From Hymenobacter profundi (GTDB taxonomy: Bacteria; Bacteroidota; Bacteroidia; Cytophagales; Hymenobacteraceae), in NCBI RefSeq assembly GCF_019334315.1, contig NZ_JAHWGL010000021.1, positions 1-61,662 on the forward strand: a DNA stretch of 61,662 bases, in the 5' to 3' direction. The notes below the pieces were generated by a model, which saw only the letters and a program-made list of their open reading frames with translations, was not told the DNA's origin and made no database searches. Each line of letters begins with the position of its first letter. Positions within the stretch are counted from its first letter, which is position 1. Shown piece by piece: positions 14,418 to 24,500 of this stretch. The position numbers were made by a program, and so were the translations under genes.

Positions 14418-16406
14418 ATGAAAATCACACAAAGTACTCAACAGGTGGCTACAGGATTCGACTTGTTTCGACTTAACTGCATGCTGGAAGATAGTACGGC
14501 AGCTAACTTTAATCAAGTAGTTGAATCTGTAGTTATTGACTTCTTGTTTGATCAAGAGGATGAAGTTACTGTCAGTGATGTTTACAGTTATACCAGTACT
14601 TATCTAGGAATACCAATTCATTTAGAGCAATTTTTACCAATTGTAGACAAATCCCAAAATATTCAAAAAAGGGCAGATGTTGAATTAGTATACTTGAGTT
14701 TGTCAGGAACAAAGCGAGAAGATATAAACAGAAATTTAGCAGAAAATGATATATCTAAACAAATAAATAAATTTTTACATTCAAAAAATTATGATCAAGG
14801 AGTAGGACCTGTCCTACTTGAGATGCTAAACATTTCTGTTTACGAAAACATAAATTCATTTGCATCCGAAAATATAAAATCTATAATATCAAAAAATTTA
14901 GATACAAAATTTTCATTAGAAAACATTAAACTTTTCAATGATTTTCTGGACGAAAAGGATACAGAGAAAAACAATGTTCTATTTAAGCACTTCCTTAAAG
15001 CAGTCGAATTTGCCATTGTAACTTCTGGCAAGGGAGTAAAGAATTTTTCTGCTAATATTTTTTCTAATAAAACTTACTTAATAGATACTAATGTCATATT
15101 TAGATATCTTGGTGTTGGAGGACCAGAAAGAAAGGCCAATCTAGAGCAGCTCTTTGACATGTGCCATCATCAAGGAATAAAATTTATAATAACCAATCAC
15201 ACTAATAAGGAGTTCAGAAAAAAACTATCGAAGTCTGCTCAATTTTTAGAAAAAGTTCTATACGGGGTTGATACAAAACTTGCACAAGAAGTTTTTTCTG
15301 ACAACAGCATTCGCTTCAATCAAGATTTTGTTTCCCACTATTTAGCATATCAAGCCGCTGGCATAGTATCAAAACCATCTTTATATGATACGCAATTATT
15401 AGCTGATTTCAGTGCTTTTTGCAAAAAATACAATATTGAGCAAAAGGAAATGAAATTCGAGGCTGGCAAAATAAAAAGTATTTCAGACGCTATATGGAAT
15501 GAAAAACACAAAACAAGAAGCTATTACACACGCGAAGCTTCTGAAGTTGATGCAAACAACATATTGAGTGTGCAAAACCTTAGAGGTTCTAATAACCACA
15601 ACTATGCCGACGTCAAGTCTTTCTATCTAACAACAGATAAATCATTAAATCAGATACTCGACACTAATAGCCGTATTGCTGAAACTATCCTTCCAAGCCA
15701 GCTCTATTTATTACATAGCTGTTTATCTGGTGAAGCTTCTGCAATTGACTTTTCAACTTTCGCTAGCTTTTTAAAGAAGAGAACTACTGCATACAAATAT
15801 GCAGGCAAAGAAATTCTAAGGTTTGTCAGTAGCTTACAGAGTGTAACATCTGATTCTGACAGAGCAATTGATATAATTAAAGCATACATTGACAAAAGAT
15901 ACTTGGATGCTAAAATAGAAGACAGTGATATAAAGCATGTATCGTTCAAAGAGTTTGCCACAACAGAAATGGATAAAAAAGTAGAAGATTTAAGTTCTAC
16001 TTTAGATGCAGCAAGAAAACGCAATAATGATTTTGACAACATGCTCAACATGCAAAATCAAGAAATTTTGCGTATATTAAAAAGTACCCTTTTTTATACT
16101 AGAGCAATTGATATATTTATTATTATCATAGTGATACCATTTACATCTTATTATACAAAGAAAATCTTAGGACAAAATGAAAATTTATTTTTCATAACAC
16201 TGATTATGCTTGAATTTATTAAATACATAATATCATCAAAAACATCTGTTTTACAGAGAATTTGGAGAAATATGTTCCGATATATTGTTAAGAATAGCAG
16301 CTTATACCGCGCACAGCATGACAAAGAGAAGTTTAACAGTCTAGTGGAAAAAGCCTTCCCTTCTTTAACAACAAATATATATACTTATCAAGTCCCTAAT
16401 AATTAA
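14418..16406 (+). CDS. AT-rich membrane-anchored PIN-domain protein (unknown, possibly defence)
   Basis: A 662-residue protein in DNA of roughly 30% G+C (sampled by eye), against a G+C-rich background. Residues about 218-415 form a PIN-like nuclease domain with all four acidic positions visible: Asp223 (YLIDTNVIFRYLG), Glu265 (NHTNKEF), Asp378 (SEVDANNIL) and Asp407 (FYLTTDKSL). The N-terminal 200 residues are helical and unassigned. A coiled coil near 515-550 precedes two membrane helices (about 562-580 and 588-607), then a short basic tail. A membrane-tethered PIN RNase of this length is not a standard VapC toxin, and no antitoxin gene is adjacent. Its composition and solitary position point to horizontal transfer. 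An abortive-infection or stress role is inference. Confidence 0.7.
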   Translation: MKITQSTQQVATGFDLFRLNCMLEDSTAANFNQVVESVVIDFLFDQEDEVTVSDVYSYTSTYLGIPIHLEQFLPIVDKSQNIQKRADVELVYLSLSGTKREDINRNLAENDISKQINKFLHSKNYDQGVGPVLLEMLNISVYENINSFASENIKSIISKNLDTKFSLENIKLFNDFLDEKDTEKNNVLFKHFLKAVEFAIVTSGKGVKNFSANIFSNKTYLIDTNVIFRYLGVGGPERKANLEQLFDMCHHQGIKFIITNHTNKEFRKKLSKSAQFLEKVLYGVDTKLAQEVFSDNSIRFNQDFVSHYLAYQAAGIVSKPSLYDTQLLADFSAFCKKYNIEQKEMKFEAGKIKSISDAIWNEKHKTRSYYTREASEVDANNILSVQNLRGSNNHNYADVKSFYLTTDKSLNQILDTNSRIAETILPSQLYLLHSCLSGEASAIDFSTFASFLKKRTTAYKYAGKEILRFVSSLQSVTSDSDRAIDIIKAYIDKRYLDAKIEDSDIKHVSFKEFATTEMDKKVEDLSSTLDAARKRNNDFDNMLNMQNQEILRILKSTLFYTRAIDIFIIIIVIPFTSYYTKKILGQNENLFFITLIMLEFIKYIISSKTSVLQRIWRNMFRYIVKNSSLYRAQHDKEKFNSLVEKAFPSLTTNIYTYQVPNN

Positions 16407-16577
16407 CATATGATTGAATTATTCAGCATATTTTAAGAATAAAACCTCTTCAGTTATATTGGCAGAGACTAACTACGTAAGCACATGCCTATTGCAATGC
16501 GTGACTAACCTTGAAACAAGGCTTGGCCTCTATAACTAAGGATTCTACCTTGTTATCCAGCTAAATTCCTTCCCTGC

Positions 16578-17114
16578 ATGGGCAAGCAATACCCCGCCAT
16601 CAGCGCCGAAACCCAGGCCTTTATCGAGCGGCAACACGTGTTCTTCGTGGGCACAGCCGCCGCGGATGGGCGCGTCAATATCTCGCCCAAGGGCCAGGAT
16701 ACCCTGCGCGTGCTCGATGTCAACCGCGTGGCCTGGCTGAACCTGACCGGCAGCGGCAACGAAACCGCCGCACACCTGCTGGAGGTAAACCGCATTACCC
16801 TGATGTGGTGCGCCTTCGAGGGCAAGCCCAACATCCTGCGCCTCTACGGCACCGCCACCGTGTACCACCCCCGCGACGCGGAGTGGACCGAGCTGCTCCC
16901 CCTGTTCCCGCCCCTGCCTGGCTCCCGGCAGATAGTAGTAGTCGAGGTGGACCTCGTGCAGACCTCCTGCGGCATGGCCGTGCCGTTCTTCGACTACCGG
17001 GCCGAGCGCGACGAGTTGAACGACTACATGGAACAGCGCGGCCCCGAGCAGGTAGCGCAGTATTGGCACACCCGCAACGCCCGCAGCATCGACGGTAAGC
17101 CTACCGGCATCTGA
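16578..17114 (+). CDS. Pyridoxamine 5'-phosphate oxidase-like FMN-binding protein
   Basis: 178 residues with the split-barrel PNPOx fold: an N-terminal helix (AETQAFIERQHVFFVGTAA), strands DGRVNISPKGQDTLRVLD and VAWLNLTGSGNETAAHLLE, then NRITLMWCAFEGKPNILRLYGTA. The NISPKG and GSGNETAAHL segments are typical of the flavin-binding 'pyridoxamine 5-phosphate oxidase-related' group that is not involved in vitamin B6 synthesis. The substrate is unknown. G+C is back to the genome norm, so the foreign island ends before this gene. ATG 16578 has no competing start nearby. Confidence 0.8.
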   Translation: MGKQYPAISAETQAFIERQHVFFVGTAAADGRVNISPKGQDTLRVLDVNRVAWLNLTGSGNETAAHLLEVNRITLMWCAFEGKPNILRLYGTATVYHPRDAEWTELLPLFPPLPGSRQIVVVEVDLVQTSCGMAVPFFDYRAERDELNDYMEQRGPEQVAQYWHTRNARSIDGKPTGI

Positions 17115-17130
17115 GCTGAAATTTACATGC

Positions 17131-17409
17131 CTACCCCAACCACAGCACCAGCACCCCAAACTCCGTCTGTGGCTTTGCTAGAAACTCTTGCAACTGCGGC
17201 AGCTGGGCTAATAGGAATTCGTCCAGTTTGGCTACTGGTACCTGTGCATGTTGCATGGCTACCACGCAGGGCGGAAAGCCCTTGTCTTTGGTTGGCAAGT
17301 CGTAGCCATGCTGCCTGGTGTAGCGCCAGATGCTCGTAGCCGGGCGAGTGTGCAGGCCAATGGCGCGGACGTGCAGCACCGCCGTGCCATGCGGGCGCAG
17401 CAATGCCAC
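17131..17409 (-). pseudogene. Remnant of a DUF5615 PIN-like toxin gene
   Basis: The frame encodes HVRAIGLHTRPATSIWRYTR, then QHGYDLPTKDKGFPP and KLDEFLLAQLPQLQEFLAKP. These match, in order, the conserved blocks of DUF5615 PIN-like toxins (H-V-R-D-L-G-L, I-W-x-Y-A, V-T-K-D-x-D-F, G-F-P-P-x-V, and the final helix). The usual N-terminal Leu-Pro start and about a dozen residues between TKD and GFPP (with the catalytic Asp-Phe) are missing. No partner antitoxin is seen. It is best read as a decayed gene; a functional short protein cannot be excluded. Confidence 0.5.
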
Positions 17410-17475
17410 TGAGCCCCACGAGATGCCCCCATCGGGAGCAACCGCCTGGCAACCTACCCTAGCGAGAACACGCTG

Positions 17476-19215
17476 CTACGATACCGTAACGGTTCGTCCC
17501 ACGGTAGTCGCCGTGCTTTCGGTGGCTAGCCCCTCCACGTATTTCCAGGTAGAGGTGGCGTTGGTGGCCGTGAAGCTTACTTCCACGAAGCCCCGGTGCG
17601 AGGCGTCGAGGTAGTGCAAGTCGTTGATGAGGGCCGTGTTGAGCTGCTCGAAAGCACCAATGGTAGCCGGATCGGAGCCCAGGAATGCCTCAAACCCCGG
17701 CGACGATACCGACGAGCAAGCAAACTCCATCCCTACCACCGTGCCGCCGCTAGTGCGCAGGTCGCTGTGCCAAGCGTTGTGCGTGTCGCCAGCCAGCGAT
17801 ACCAGCTTCTTGCCGCTGCCCACGGCCCCCAGAATGGCTTCCCGCTCGGCGGGGTAGCCGTCCCAGGCATCAAGGTTGTAGGGTAGCACCGTTTCCACGC
17901 GGGCCCGCTCGGCGGCCGTTACGATAGGGTCGCTGGCCGCGATGCGCCTTTTGATGGCGAGCAGCTGGGCCGCTACGGTGGCGTATTGCGTCAGCAAGGC
18001 GGGGGTAGCACCGCTCGTGAGCTGGGCCACCAGCGGCAGCAACTCGGCCGGAATATACATCTTACCCATCAGCACCTGCGAGCCTAGCACCTGCCATTTG
18101 GCTGTGCTGCCGGCTAGGGCTGCCGTCAGCCAGCTGCGTTGTTCCGTACCCAACATCGTGCGGGTCGGGTTCAGCCACGCCGACCCGAAGGCCGCGCTAT
18201 TGAAGGCGCCGGTGCTGCTAAAGTAGCTACCCAGGTTCAGCTGCTGGTTGCGGCCTACCAGGCGGGTGTCGAGCATCAGCAGGTTGGCCAAGCCGCCCAG
18301 GTCGAAACGGCGGTAGATTTTGGTTTTGTCGCTCACGCGGGCCGGCAGGTACTCGTGCCACACTTGCTGGGCAAACTGCTTGCGCTGCGCAAAGCTGCCC
18401 TCGTTGGCCTGGTGGTTTTCGGCCCCGTCGGTGTAGGCATCGTTGGTTACCTCGTGGTCGTCCCACACCGCAATAAAAGGCTTGAGCTGATGCACGCGCT
18501 GCAACTGCTTGTCGGAGCGATATTGCCGATAGCGCGTGCGGTAGTCGCTGAGCGACAGGATTTCGGTGGCCGGCAGGTGGGCGCGGTTGAGCGTAGCCGT
18601 GCTGCTGTTGGTGCCGTAGCCGCCCGCGCCATATTCGTATATGTAGTCGCCCAGGTGCACTACCGCATCGGCATCCGACTCGGCCACCGCGCCATACACG
18701 TTAAATAGCCCAGCCTGGTAGTTGGCGCACGACACCACCGCCAGCTTCACGCTGCTGGCCTGCCCGTTGCCGGGTAGCGTGCGGGTCTCACCCACCACCG
18801 ATTCGGCGCGGGTTTGGTCGTTGCGGAAGCGGTAGTAATACTTCTTATACGCCGTCAGCGCCGGCACATCGGTCCACACGGTGTAGTCATTGGCGGCCGT
18901 GGCGGTGAGGTTGCCCGAGGCTTTCACCGTGGCAAAGCCGCCGTCTTCGGCCACTTCCCAGCGGATGGTCGCGTCGCCGGTTTCGTTGTCGGCCGGGGTG
19001 TAGCGGGTCCAGATGATGACGTTGTTCTGGCTGGGGTCGAAGCTGGCCACGCCTTCCCGGAAACCAAAGTCGCCGGTATAGTTTAGCAGGTCCTCGTTGT
19101 CGTCGTTGCAGCTGCTGAGTAGGGTTGGCAACAGCGCCACCCCGCCCGAAACCACAGCGGTATGCTTGATAAACTCCCGGCGGGTAATCGTTATAGAAGT
19201 AGTTTTTTTGGCCAT
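17476..19215 (-). CDS. phoD: PhoD-family alkaline phosphatase/phosphodiesterase, Tat-exported
   Basis: 579 residues from ATG 19215, chosen because the twin-arginine signal TRREFIKHTAVVSG follows at once; a longer frame starts 30 bases upstream. After the signal there is a Cys in LLSSCND, so it may also be lipid-anchored. An N-terminal Ig-like PhoD domain (FREGVASFDPSQNNVIIWTR) precedes the metallophosphatase core with HLGDYIYEYG, WDDHEVTNDAY and GDTHNAW, the metal-ligand motifs of PhoD. It hydrolyses phosphate mono- or diesters outside the cytoplasm, usually with Ca/Fe. It is divergent from the sigma/FecR/SusCD operon, whose other enzymes are also phosphoesterases. Confidence 0.9.
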   Translation of the reverse strand: MAKKTTSITITRREFIKHTAVVSGGVALLPTLLSSCNDDNEDLLNYTGDFGFREGVASFDPSQNNVIIWTRYTPADNETGDATIRWEVAEDGGFATVKASGNLTATAANDYTVWTDVPALTAYKKYYYRFRNDQTRAESVVGETRTLPGNGQASSVKLAVVSCANYQAGLFNVYGAVAESDADAVVHLGDYIYEYGAGGYGTNSSTATLNRAHLPATEILSLSDYRTRYRQYRSDKQLQRVHQLKPFIAVWDDHEVTNDAYTDGAENHQANEGSFAQRKQFAQQVWHEYLPARVSDKTKIYRRFDLGGLANLLMLDTRLVGRNQQLNLGSYFSSTGAFNSAAFGSAWLNPTRTMLGTEQRSWLTAALAGSTAKWQVLGSQVLMGKMYIPAELLPLVAQLTSGATPALLTQYATVAAQLLAIKRRIAASDPIVTAAERARVETVLPYNLDAWDGYPAEREAILGAVGSGKKLVSLAGDTHNAWHSDLRTSGGTVVGMEFACSSVSSPGFEAFLGSDPATIGAFEQLNTALINDLHYLDASHRGFVEVSFTATNATSTWKYVEGLATESTATTVGRTVTVS

Positions 19216-19242
19216 AGCAACTGAAGAATTAGCACGGAAAGC

Positions 19243-19250
19243 CAAAAGTA
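19243..19250 (-). promoter_or_regulatory. TAnnTTTG -7 box upstream of phoD
   Basis: On the minus strand TACTTTTG matches the Bacteroidota -7 consensus exactly and lies 28 bases before the phoD ATG. No TTTG box is found at the standard distance. The rest of 19251-19560, a divergent intergenic region of about 310 bases, shows no gene and no clear operator. Confidence 0.4.
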
Positions 19251-19560
19251 GGAGCAGCGTATTATCAAATGATTAGTAGAGTATTATAGAATTTCTTACA
19301 GCGATAGAACGCACGCACTCGCGCGGCTGTGCCGAGGCAGCTCCGACCAGAAGGCGCGCACCAGCCCGCCGCGCCGAGGAGAGAGCGGCAGGACAGTTAA
19401 GCAGCCAATACGGTAGGATTTCCTCCCTACCTCGCGGGCGCAAGCTGCATAGTGCTATCCCGCCGGGCAACGACCACCCCGATAAGGAATAACAATCTGG
19501 TAACGATTCAGTAACCACTCCTACCCTACCCTGTCGAGTATCTTCGTAAAAACTACGGGC

Positions 19561-20157
19561 ATGAACTTTCCACACGAAGAGAGTAGGCTGCTCGCGGCCG
19601 TAGCCACCGGTGACCGACGGGCCTTTACGCAGCTCTACAGCACGTATCTGCATGGGTTGCAGCGCTATATTTTTCTCTTCACGCGCTCCGAGGAAACGGC
19701 GCAGGAGTTGGCGCAGCAAGTATTTATCGCCATCTGGGAGCGGCGGGCGCAGCTGCCGGCCATTGCCAGCTTTCGGCAGTATCTGTACCGCGCCGCCAAG
19801 AATTTGGTGTACGACGAGGTGCGACAGCAGCAGCGGCAGCTCAGTGCCTACGCCGAGGTGCACGCGGCCGCTACCCCCTGCGGGCAGCCCGCCGATCAGG
19901 CACTCATCAACCAGCAATACCACGAGCAGGCCCAGGCCCTGATCCGGCAATTGCCCACCAAGCGCCGGCAGATTTTCCTGTTGCGTACCCAGGAAGAACT
20001 GTCGCTGGACGAAATTGCGCAGCGGCTGGATATCTCTAAATCGGTGGTGAAGAAGCAGCTGTACGCCGCCATCGACTACGTGAAGAAAAACCTGCTGCTG
20101 CACAGCGATGCCGTGGTGCAGCTGGCTATCTGCGGGCTACTGCCGAGCGTTTTTTAA
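19561..20157 (+). CDS. ECF RNA polymerase sigma factor (SusCD-associated type)
   Basis: 198 residues. Region 2 is visible at about 12-75 (DRRAFTQLYSTYLHGLQRYI, then TAQELAQQVFIAIWERR) and region 4 at about 130-185 (KRRQIFLLRTQEELSLDEIA, then LDISKSVVKKQLYAAIDYVKK). This is the Bacteroidota class of ECF sigma paired with a FecR-like anti-sigma and a TonB receptor carrying an STN domain; all three genes follow in order. It would direct transcription of the SusCD operon when the receptor signals substrate. A palindromic element begins 5 bases after its stop, between sigma and anti-sigma genes. Confidence 0.9.
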   Translation: MNFPHEESRLLAAVATGDRRAFTQLYSTYLHGLQRYIFLFTRSEETAQELAQQVFIAIWERRAQLPAIASFRQYLYRAAKNLVYDEVRQQQRQLSAYAEVHAAATPCGQPADQALINQQYHEQAQALIRQLPTKRRQIFLLRTQEELSLDEIAQRLDISKSVVKKQLYAAIDYVKKNLLLHSDAVVQLAICGLLPSVF

Positions 20158-20161
20158 GAAG

Positions 20162-20290
20162 CTGTTTGCGTTATTGATTGCACGGTGTAGAGACGCGTAT
20201 TCGCGTCTTGCCGTCCGCGCCGTATAGTTCAACGACGAGACGCTATGCGTCTCTACACCGTTCCAGCGGCCTTTTAGCTAAGGCAAACAG
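20162..20290. repeat. GAGACGC double-hairpin element, copy 1
   Basis: The outer ends CTGTTTGCGTTA (20162) and TAAGGCAAACAG (ending 20290) are imperfect inverted repeats. The inner arms CGGTGTAGAGACGC (20183) and GCGTCTCTACACCG (20247) are perfect, and each arm is itself a small hairpin. The left end matches, in reverse, the right end of copy 2 at 29602 over about 33 bases, which defines the full element. Confidence 0.8.
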
Positions 20291-20420
20291 TCTCCTGGCA
20301 GTCGTTGTCGTTCTGGTGGGCGCTGTATACGCTTTAAACCAGCCCACACCGCATATTACCTTTTTGTGATCAAAGGGGCCGCGGGCCGCAGTTGTTCGTC
20401 TTAAGGGCGAAATCAGCTGT

Positions 20421-21413
20421 ATGGACGCGCACCACTATCACGCCTTCCTGGAAAAATACGCGGCGGGCCGGCACACGGAGGCCGAGCACCTGGCCTTTCG
20501 GCAGTGGCTGCTGCATGCCACCCCGGCGCAGCTAGAGGAAGTGCTGGACCACTACGCCGCGTTGCAGCGCCACCGCCTACCCCAGCATCCGGCGCCGGCG
20601 GCCGTAGCCGCCCTAGAGGCCCGCCTGAATGCGCTGGCCCCTATCCCGGCACCTGCCGTAGCGCGCCGCCCGATGCGGTGGCTATCCGTGGCGGCTATGG
20701 TGGCCCTGCTGCTGGTGGCCGGGGCGGCGTACTGGCTGCGGAGCGCCCGCCCAACGCCTACTGTGGACTACCGGCAGCAGCACACAGCCGCTGGCCAGAG
20801 AGCCCGCCTGGTGCTGGCCGATGGCAGCGTGGTGCACCTCAACGGCAACAGCACTTTGTCCTACCCCACCACTTTCGAGGGAAACACCCGGGAGGTGCAG
20901 CTGCGCGGCGAGGCGTATTTCGAAGTGGCCAAAGACCCAGCGCATCCCTTCATTATTCACAGTGGCCGGCTGCGCACCCGTGTGGTGGGTACCAGCTTCA
21001 ACGTGTATGCCTACCCCCACGCCCGGCAGCAGGAAGTGACGGTGCTAACGGGCAAAGTGGTAGTACAGGACTCAGCCAGTACGCGGGCCGTGACGCTGCG
21101 CCCCGCGCAAAAGGCGGTGCTGGCCGCGTACTGGCTGACGGTGGAGCCGGCCCCTACCCCCGCCCAAAGCATTGCCTGGCAGCAGGGCCGCCTGGTATTC
21201 GACCAAGCTGCGCTGCCCGAAATCGTGGACAAGCTGGGGCAGCGCTACGGCGTCCGCATCACGCTGAACTCGGAGCAACTGCTGCGGTGCCGGCTCACGG
21301 TGGAATTTGGCCAGGAGCCGTTGACCGATGCGTTAGAAATTCTCTCCGCCCTTACGGGCAGCACTTATACACTTCAAGAACAGCATGTTATCCTACAGGG
21401 TGCAGGCTGTTGA
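20421..21413 (+). CDS. FecR-family anti-sigma factor
   Basis: 330 residues. The cytosolic N-terminus (1-85) binds the ECF sigma. One membrane helix (RWLSVAAMVALLLVAGAAYW, about 90-108) leads to a periplasmic FecR domain (VDYRQQHTAAGQRARLVLAD, AYFEVAKDPAHPFIIH, VVGTSFNVYAY, VTVLTGKVVVQ) and a C-terminal DUF4974/secretin-like domain (RLVFDQAALPEIVDKLGQRY onward) that contacts the STN domain of the receptor. Order and length are standard. It should hold the sigma inactive until the SusC-like receptor is loaded. Confidence 0.9.
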   Translation: MDAHHYHAFLEKYAAGRHTEAEHLAFRQWLLHATPAQLEEVLDHYAALQRHRLPQHPAPAAVAALEARLNALAPIPAPAVARRPMRWLSVAAMVALLLVAGAAYWLRSARPTPTVDYRQQHTAAGQRARLVLADGSVVHLNGNSTLSYPTTFEGNTREVQLRGEAYFEVAKDPAHPFIIHSGRLRTRVVGTSFNVYAYPHARQQEVTVLTGKVVVQDSASTRAVTLRPAQKAVLAAYWLTVEPAPTPAQSIAWQQGRLVFDQAALPEIVDKLGQRYGVRITLNSEQLLRCRLTVEFGQEPLTDALEILSALTGSTYTLQEQHVILQGAGC

Positions 21414-21566
21414 TTTGTTTTTCTCACCTGCTTACGCGCTTCAACCTTTTCCCTACCCCTAAAAAAAGAGCCGGACGTGCGGCAAACACGCCCGGCCCCT
21501 GGCCTGCCCCGGCAGCTACTGGACATAGCCGCCGCGGAATCATCTAAAAACAAACCTTTCAAAAGT

Positions 21567-24500
21567 ATGCTGAAAAATTTCTACTCCCGCATGGGGGCGG
21601 CTCGGTGCGTCTTGACGCGACCGGTTTGCCTGGGCCTGCTGAGCCTGACGCTGGTAGCGTGGACCTCGCCCGAGCAGGCACAACTCAATATTCATCAGCG
21701 GGTTAGCGTGCAGCTACAAGGCAAGACGCTGCGCCAGACCTTGCAGAAGCTCAGCACTGTGGCCCACGTGCCCATTGCCTACGCCAACACCCTACCCCTG
21801 GACCGCAAAGTGACGGTGGAGGCCACCAACGAGCAGCTCGACGACGTGCTGAACCGGGTGCTACAACCCTTGCAGTTGCGCTACCGCGTGGTGGCCGAGC
21901 GCATCCTGGTGGAGCCCCTACCCATCACCAAATCTACCAGCGCCGCCCCGGCCAGCGTGGTAGAAGGTACCGTGCTGGATGCCCAGGCGGGCGGCGGCCT
22001 GCCCGGCGTGAACGTGCTGGTGAAGGGCACCACCACCGGCACCGTGACGGACGCCCAGGGCCGCTACCAGCTGACGGTGTCCGACGGCGCGACCACGCTG
22101 GTGTACTCCTTCATTGGCTATCTGACGCAGGAAGTGGCGCTGGATAACCGCGCCACCGTCAACATCCGGCTGGCGCCCGATACCAAGTCATTGGAGGAGG
22201 TGGTGGTGGTCGGCTACGGCACCCAGAAAAAGGTGAACCTGACCGGGGCCGTGAGCAACATCAGCGCCACTGACATTGCCGACCGCCCCATCACCAACCC
22301 TACCTCGGCCCTGCAAGGCCTGATGCCGGGCGTAACGGTGGTCAACTCCTCGGCCCTACCGGGTAGTAACGGCAACTCCATTCGTATTCGGGGGATAGGC
22401 ACGCTGGGCAATGCCAACCCGCTGGTGGTGATTGACGGCGTGCCGGGCGGTGACCTGGACATTCTGAATCCCAATGACATCGAGTCGATTTCGGTGCTGA
22501 AGGATGCGGCTTCGTCGTCTATCTACGGGGTGCGCGGGGCCAACGGGGTAATTTTGGTGACCACTAAGCGCGGCAAAGAAGGCGCGGCCCCGGCCCTCAC
22601 CTACACCAACTACATCGGTTTTCAGACGCCCACCGCCCTTCCCAAGACCCTAGGCTCGGTGGACTACATGACCCTGCTGAACGAGGCCCAGCGCAACGTG
22701 GGCCGGGTGCCTACCTACACCGACGCCGAAATAGAAACGGCCCGCAATGGCTCCGACCCCAACTACTTCGCCAACACCAACTGGATTGACGAGATATATA
22801 AGAAAAGCGCCCCCCAGCAAAACCACAACGTGAGCCTGAACGGCGGGGCCAAAAACCTGACTTACTACCTGTCCTACGGCAACCTCAAAGAGGGCGGCCT
22901 CATCACCGGCGACAACTACCAGGCCCGGCGCAACAACGTGCGCGTGCGCCTGAGCACCACTCTAGCCGACCGCCTGGACCTGGACGCCAACCTGGGCTAT
23001 ATCAACCGCGAAGTGCAGGGCTCGTCGGAGGGTGTAGGGTCGAACTCGGGGCCGCTATACGCCACGTTGCAGATTCTGCCGCTGGTGCCGGTGCGCTTCA
23101 CCACCGGGGGCTGGGGCTACATTGGTGGGCAGCGCAACCCCGTGGCTGTCACCACCGACGGCGGCACCAACAACTTCCGCTCCCAGGAACTAACGGCCAA
23201 CATGCGCGGCACCCTGCGTTTGTTCGACGGCTTTCGGCTGCGCGGGCAGTACGGGCTGGTGACCTACAGCTCCAAGCGCAACATTTTTTCCAAGACCATC
23301 AACTACTACAGCCCCCTCGATAACTCGCTGATTTATCAGACTAACGCCAAAAACACCATCAGCGGGGCCAATTACATGCGTACCTACCAGACCTTTATCG
23401 GGATGGCCGAGTACGAGAAGCGATTTGCCGATCAGCACGACGTGAAGCTGCTGCTGGCTGCCTCGCAGGAATCGACGGTAGGGGAAGACCTAACGGCCAG
23501 CCGCCAATCGTTGCCGACGCAAAGCGTGGGTGCCATTAATTTGGGCACTGAAAATCAGCTGAATAACGGGCAGGCCTACCAGAACGCGCTGCGCTCGGTG
23601 TTTGGCCGGGCCAACTACATTTTCAAGGACCGCTACCTGCTGGAAGGCAACTTCCGCTACGATGGCTCTTCACGCTTTTCGCCCGATGTGCGCTGGAACC
23701 TGTTCGGCTCGGGTTCCGTGGGCTGGATTTTCTCGGAGGAAGCCTTCTTTGCGGGGCTGCGGGACGTGGTGCCGCTGGCCAAAATCCGGGCGTCGTACGG
23801 CACCCAGGGCAACGACCTGGTAGGAAGCGACTATCCCTACTTGGCTACCATTGGGCCGGTGAGCACCATGCCCATCGGCAACCAGCAAACGCTGGGCTAC
23901 GCCCAAACCGACATCCCTAATACGCTTCTCACCTGGGAATCGGTGCAGAAAACCGATGTAGGTATTGACCTGGGCCTGCTGCGCAACCGTTTGACAGTGA
24001 GCGGGGATTATTTCATCAACCGCACCAACGATATTCTCTTGCGCGTGGCGCTGCCCGACGTGCTGGGCGCCACCGAGCCGTCGCAGAACGCCGGCAAGGT
24101 GGAAAACAAAGGCTGGGAAGTGCAGGCCAGCTGGCGCGACCAAGTAGGCCAATTCACCTACGGTCTGTCGGGCAACCTCTCCGACGTGCGCAACAAAGTA
24201 GTGAGCCTGGGCGGCACGCCGCCTACCTTCGGCGACCGGGTGCGCTTCCTGGGCGAGCCCATCGACGCCTTCTACGGTCTGGTGGCCGACCGCATTGCGC
24301 AGACCTCCGACTTCGACCTCGACGCCGGCACCAACCGCTACACGCCGCGCTTCCCGGTACTTGCCGGCGACCCGGTGCAGCCCGGCGACCTGATTTACAA
24401 GGACTTGAACGGCGACGGTGTGATTTCCCTTGACCAAGACCGGAAGGTAATTGGCAGCGCCATTCCGCGCTACACCTACGGCGTGCGGGCCAACGCCGCC

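Noticed and set aside
14418..16406. VapC toxin of a type II toxin-antitoxin pair
   Set aside because: The protein is 662 residues with membrane helices, and no small antitoxin gene precedes or follows it.
14276..16577. AT-rich island as assembly contamination
   Set aside because: Intact reading frame, no vector-like sequence, and smooth flanks; horizontal transfer explains it, although read coverage would settle the point.
16407..16577. tRNA-like segment at the right edge of the foreign island as an attachment site
   Set aside because: No cloverleaf, no TTCGA-type loop and no integrase; only a small CCTTG/CAAGG hairpin is visible.
19273..20103. 276-residue minus-strand frame opposite the ECF sigma factor
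   Set aside because: The plus strand carries sigma regions 2 and 4; the minus frame has no recognisable domain.
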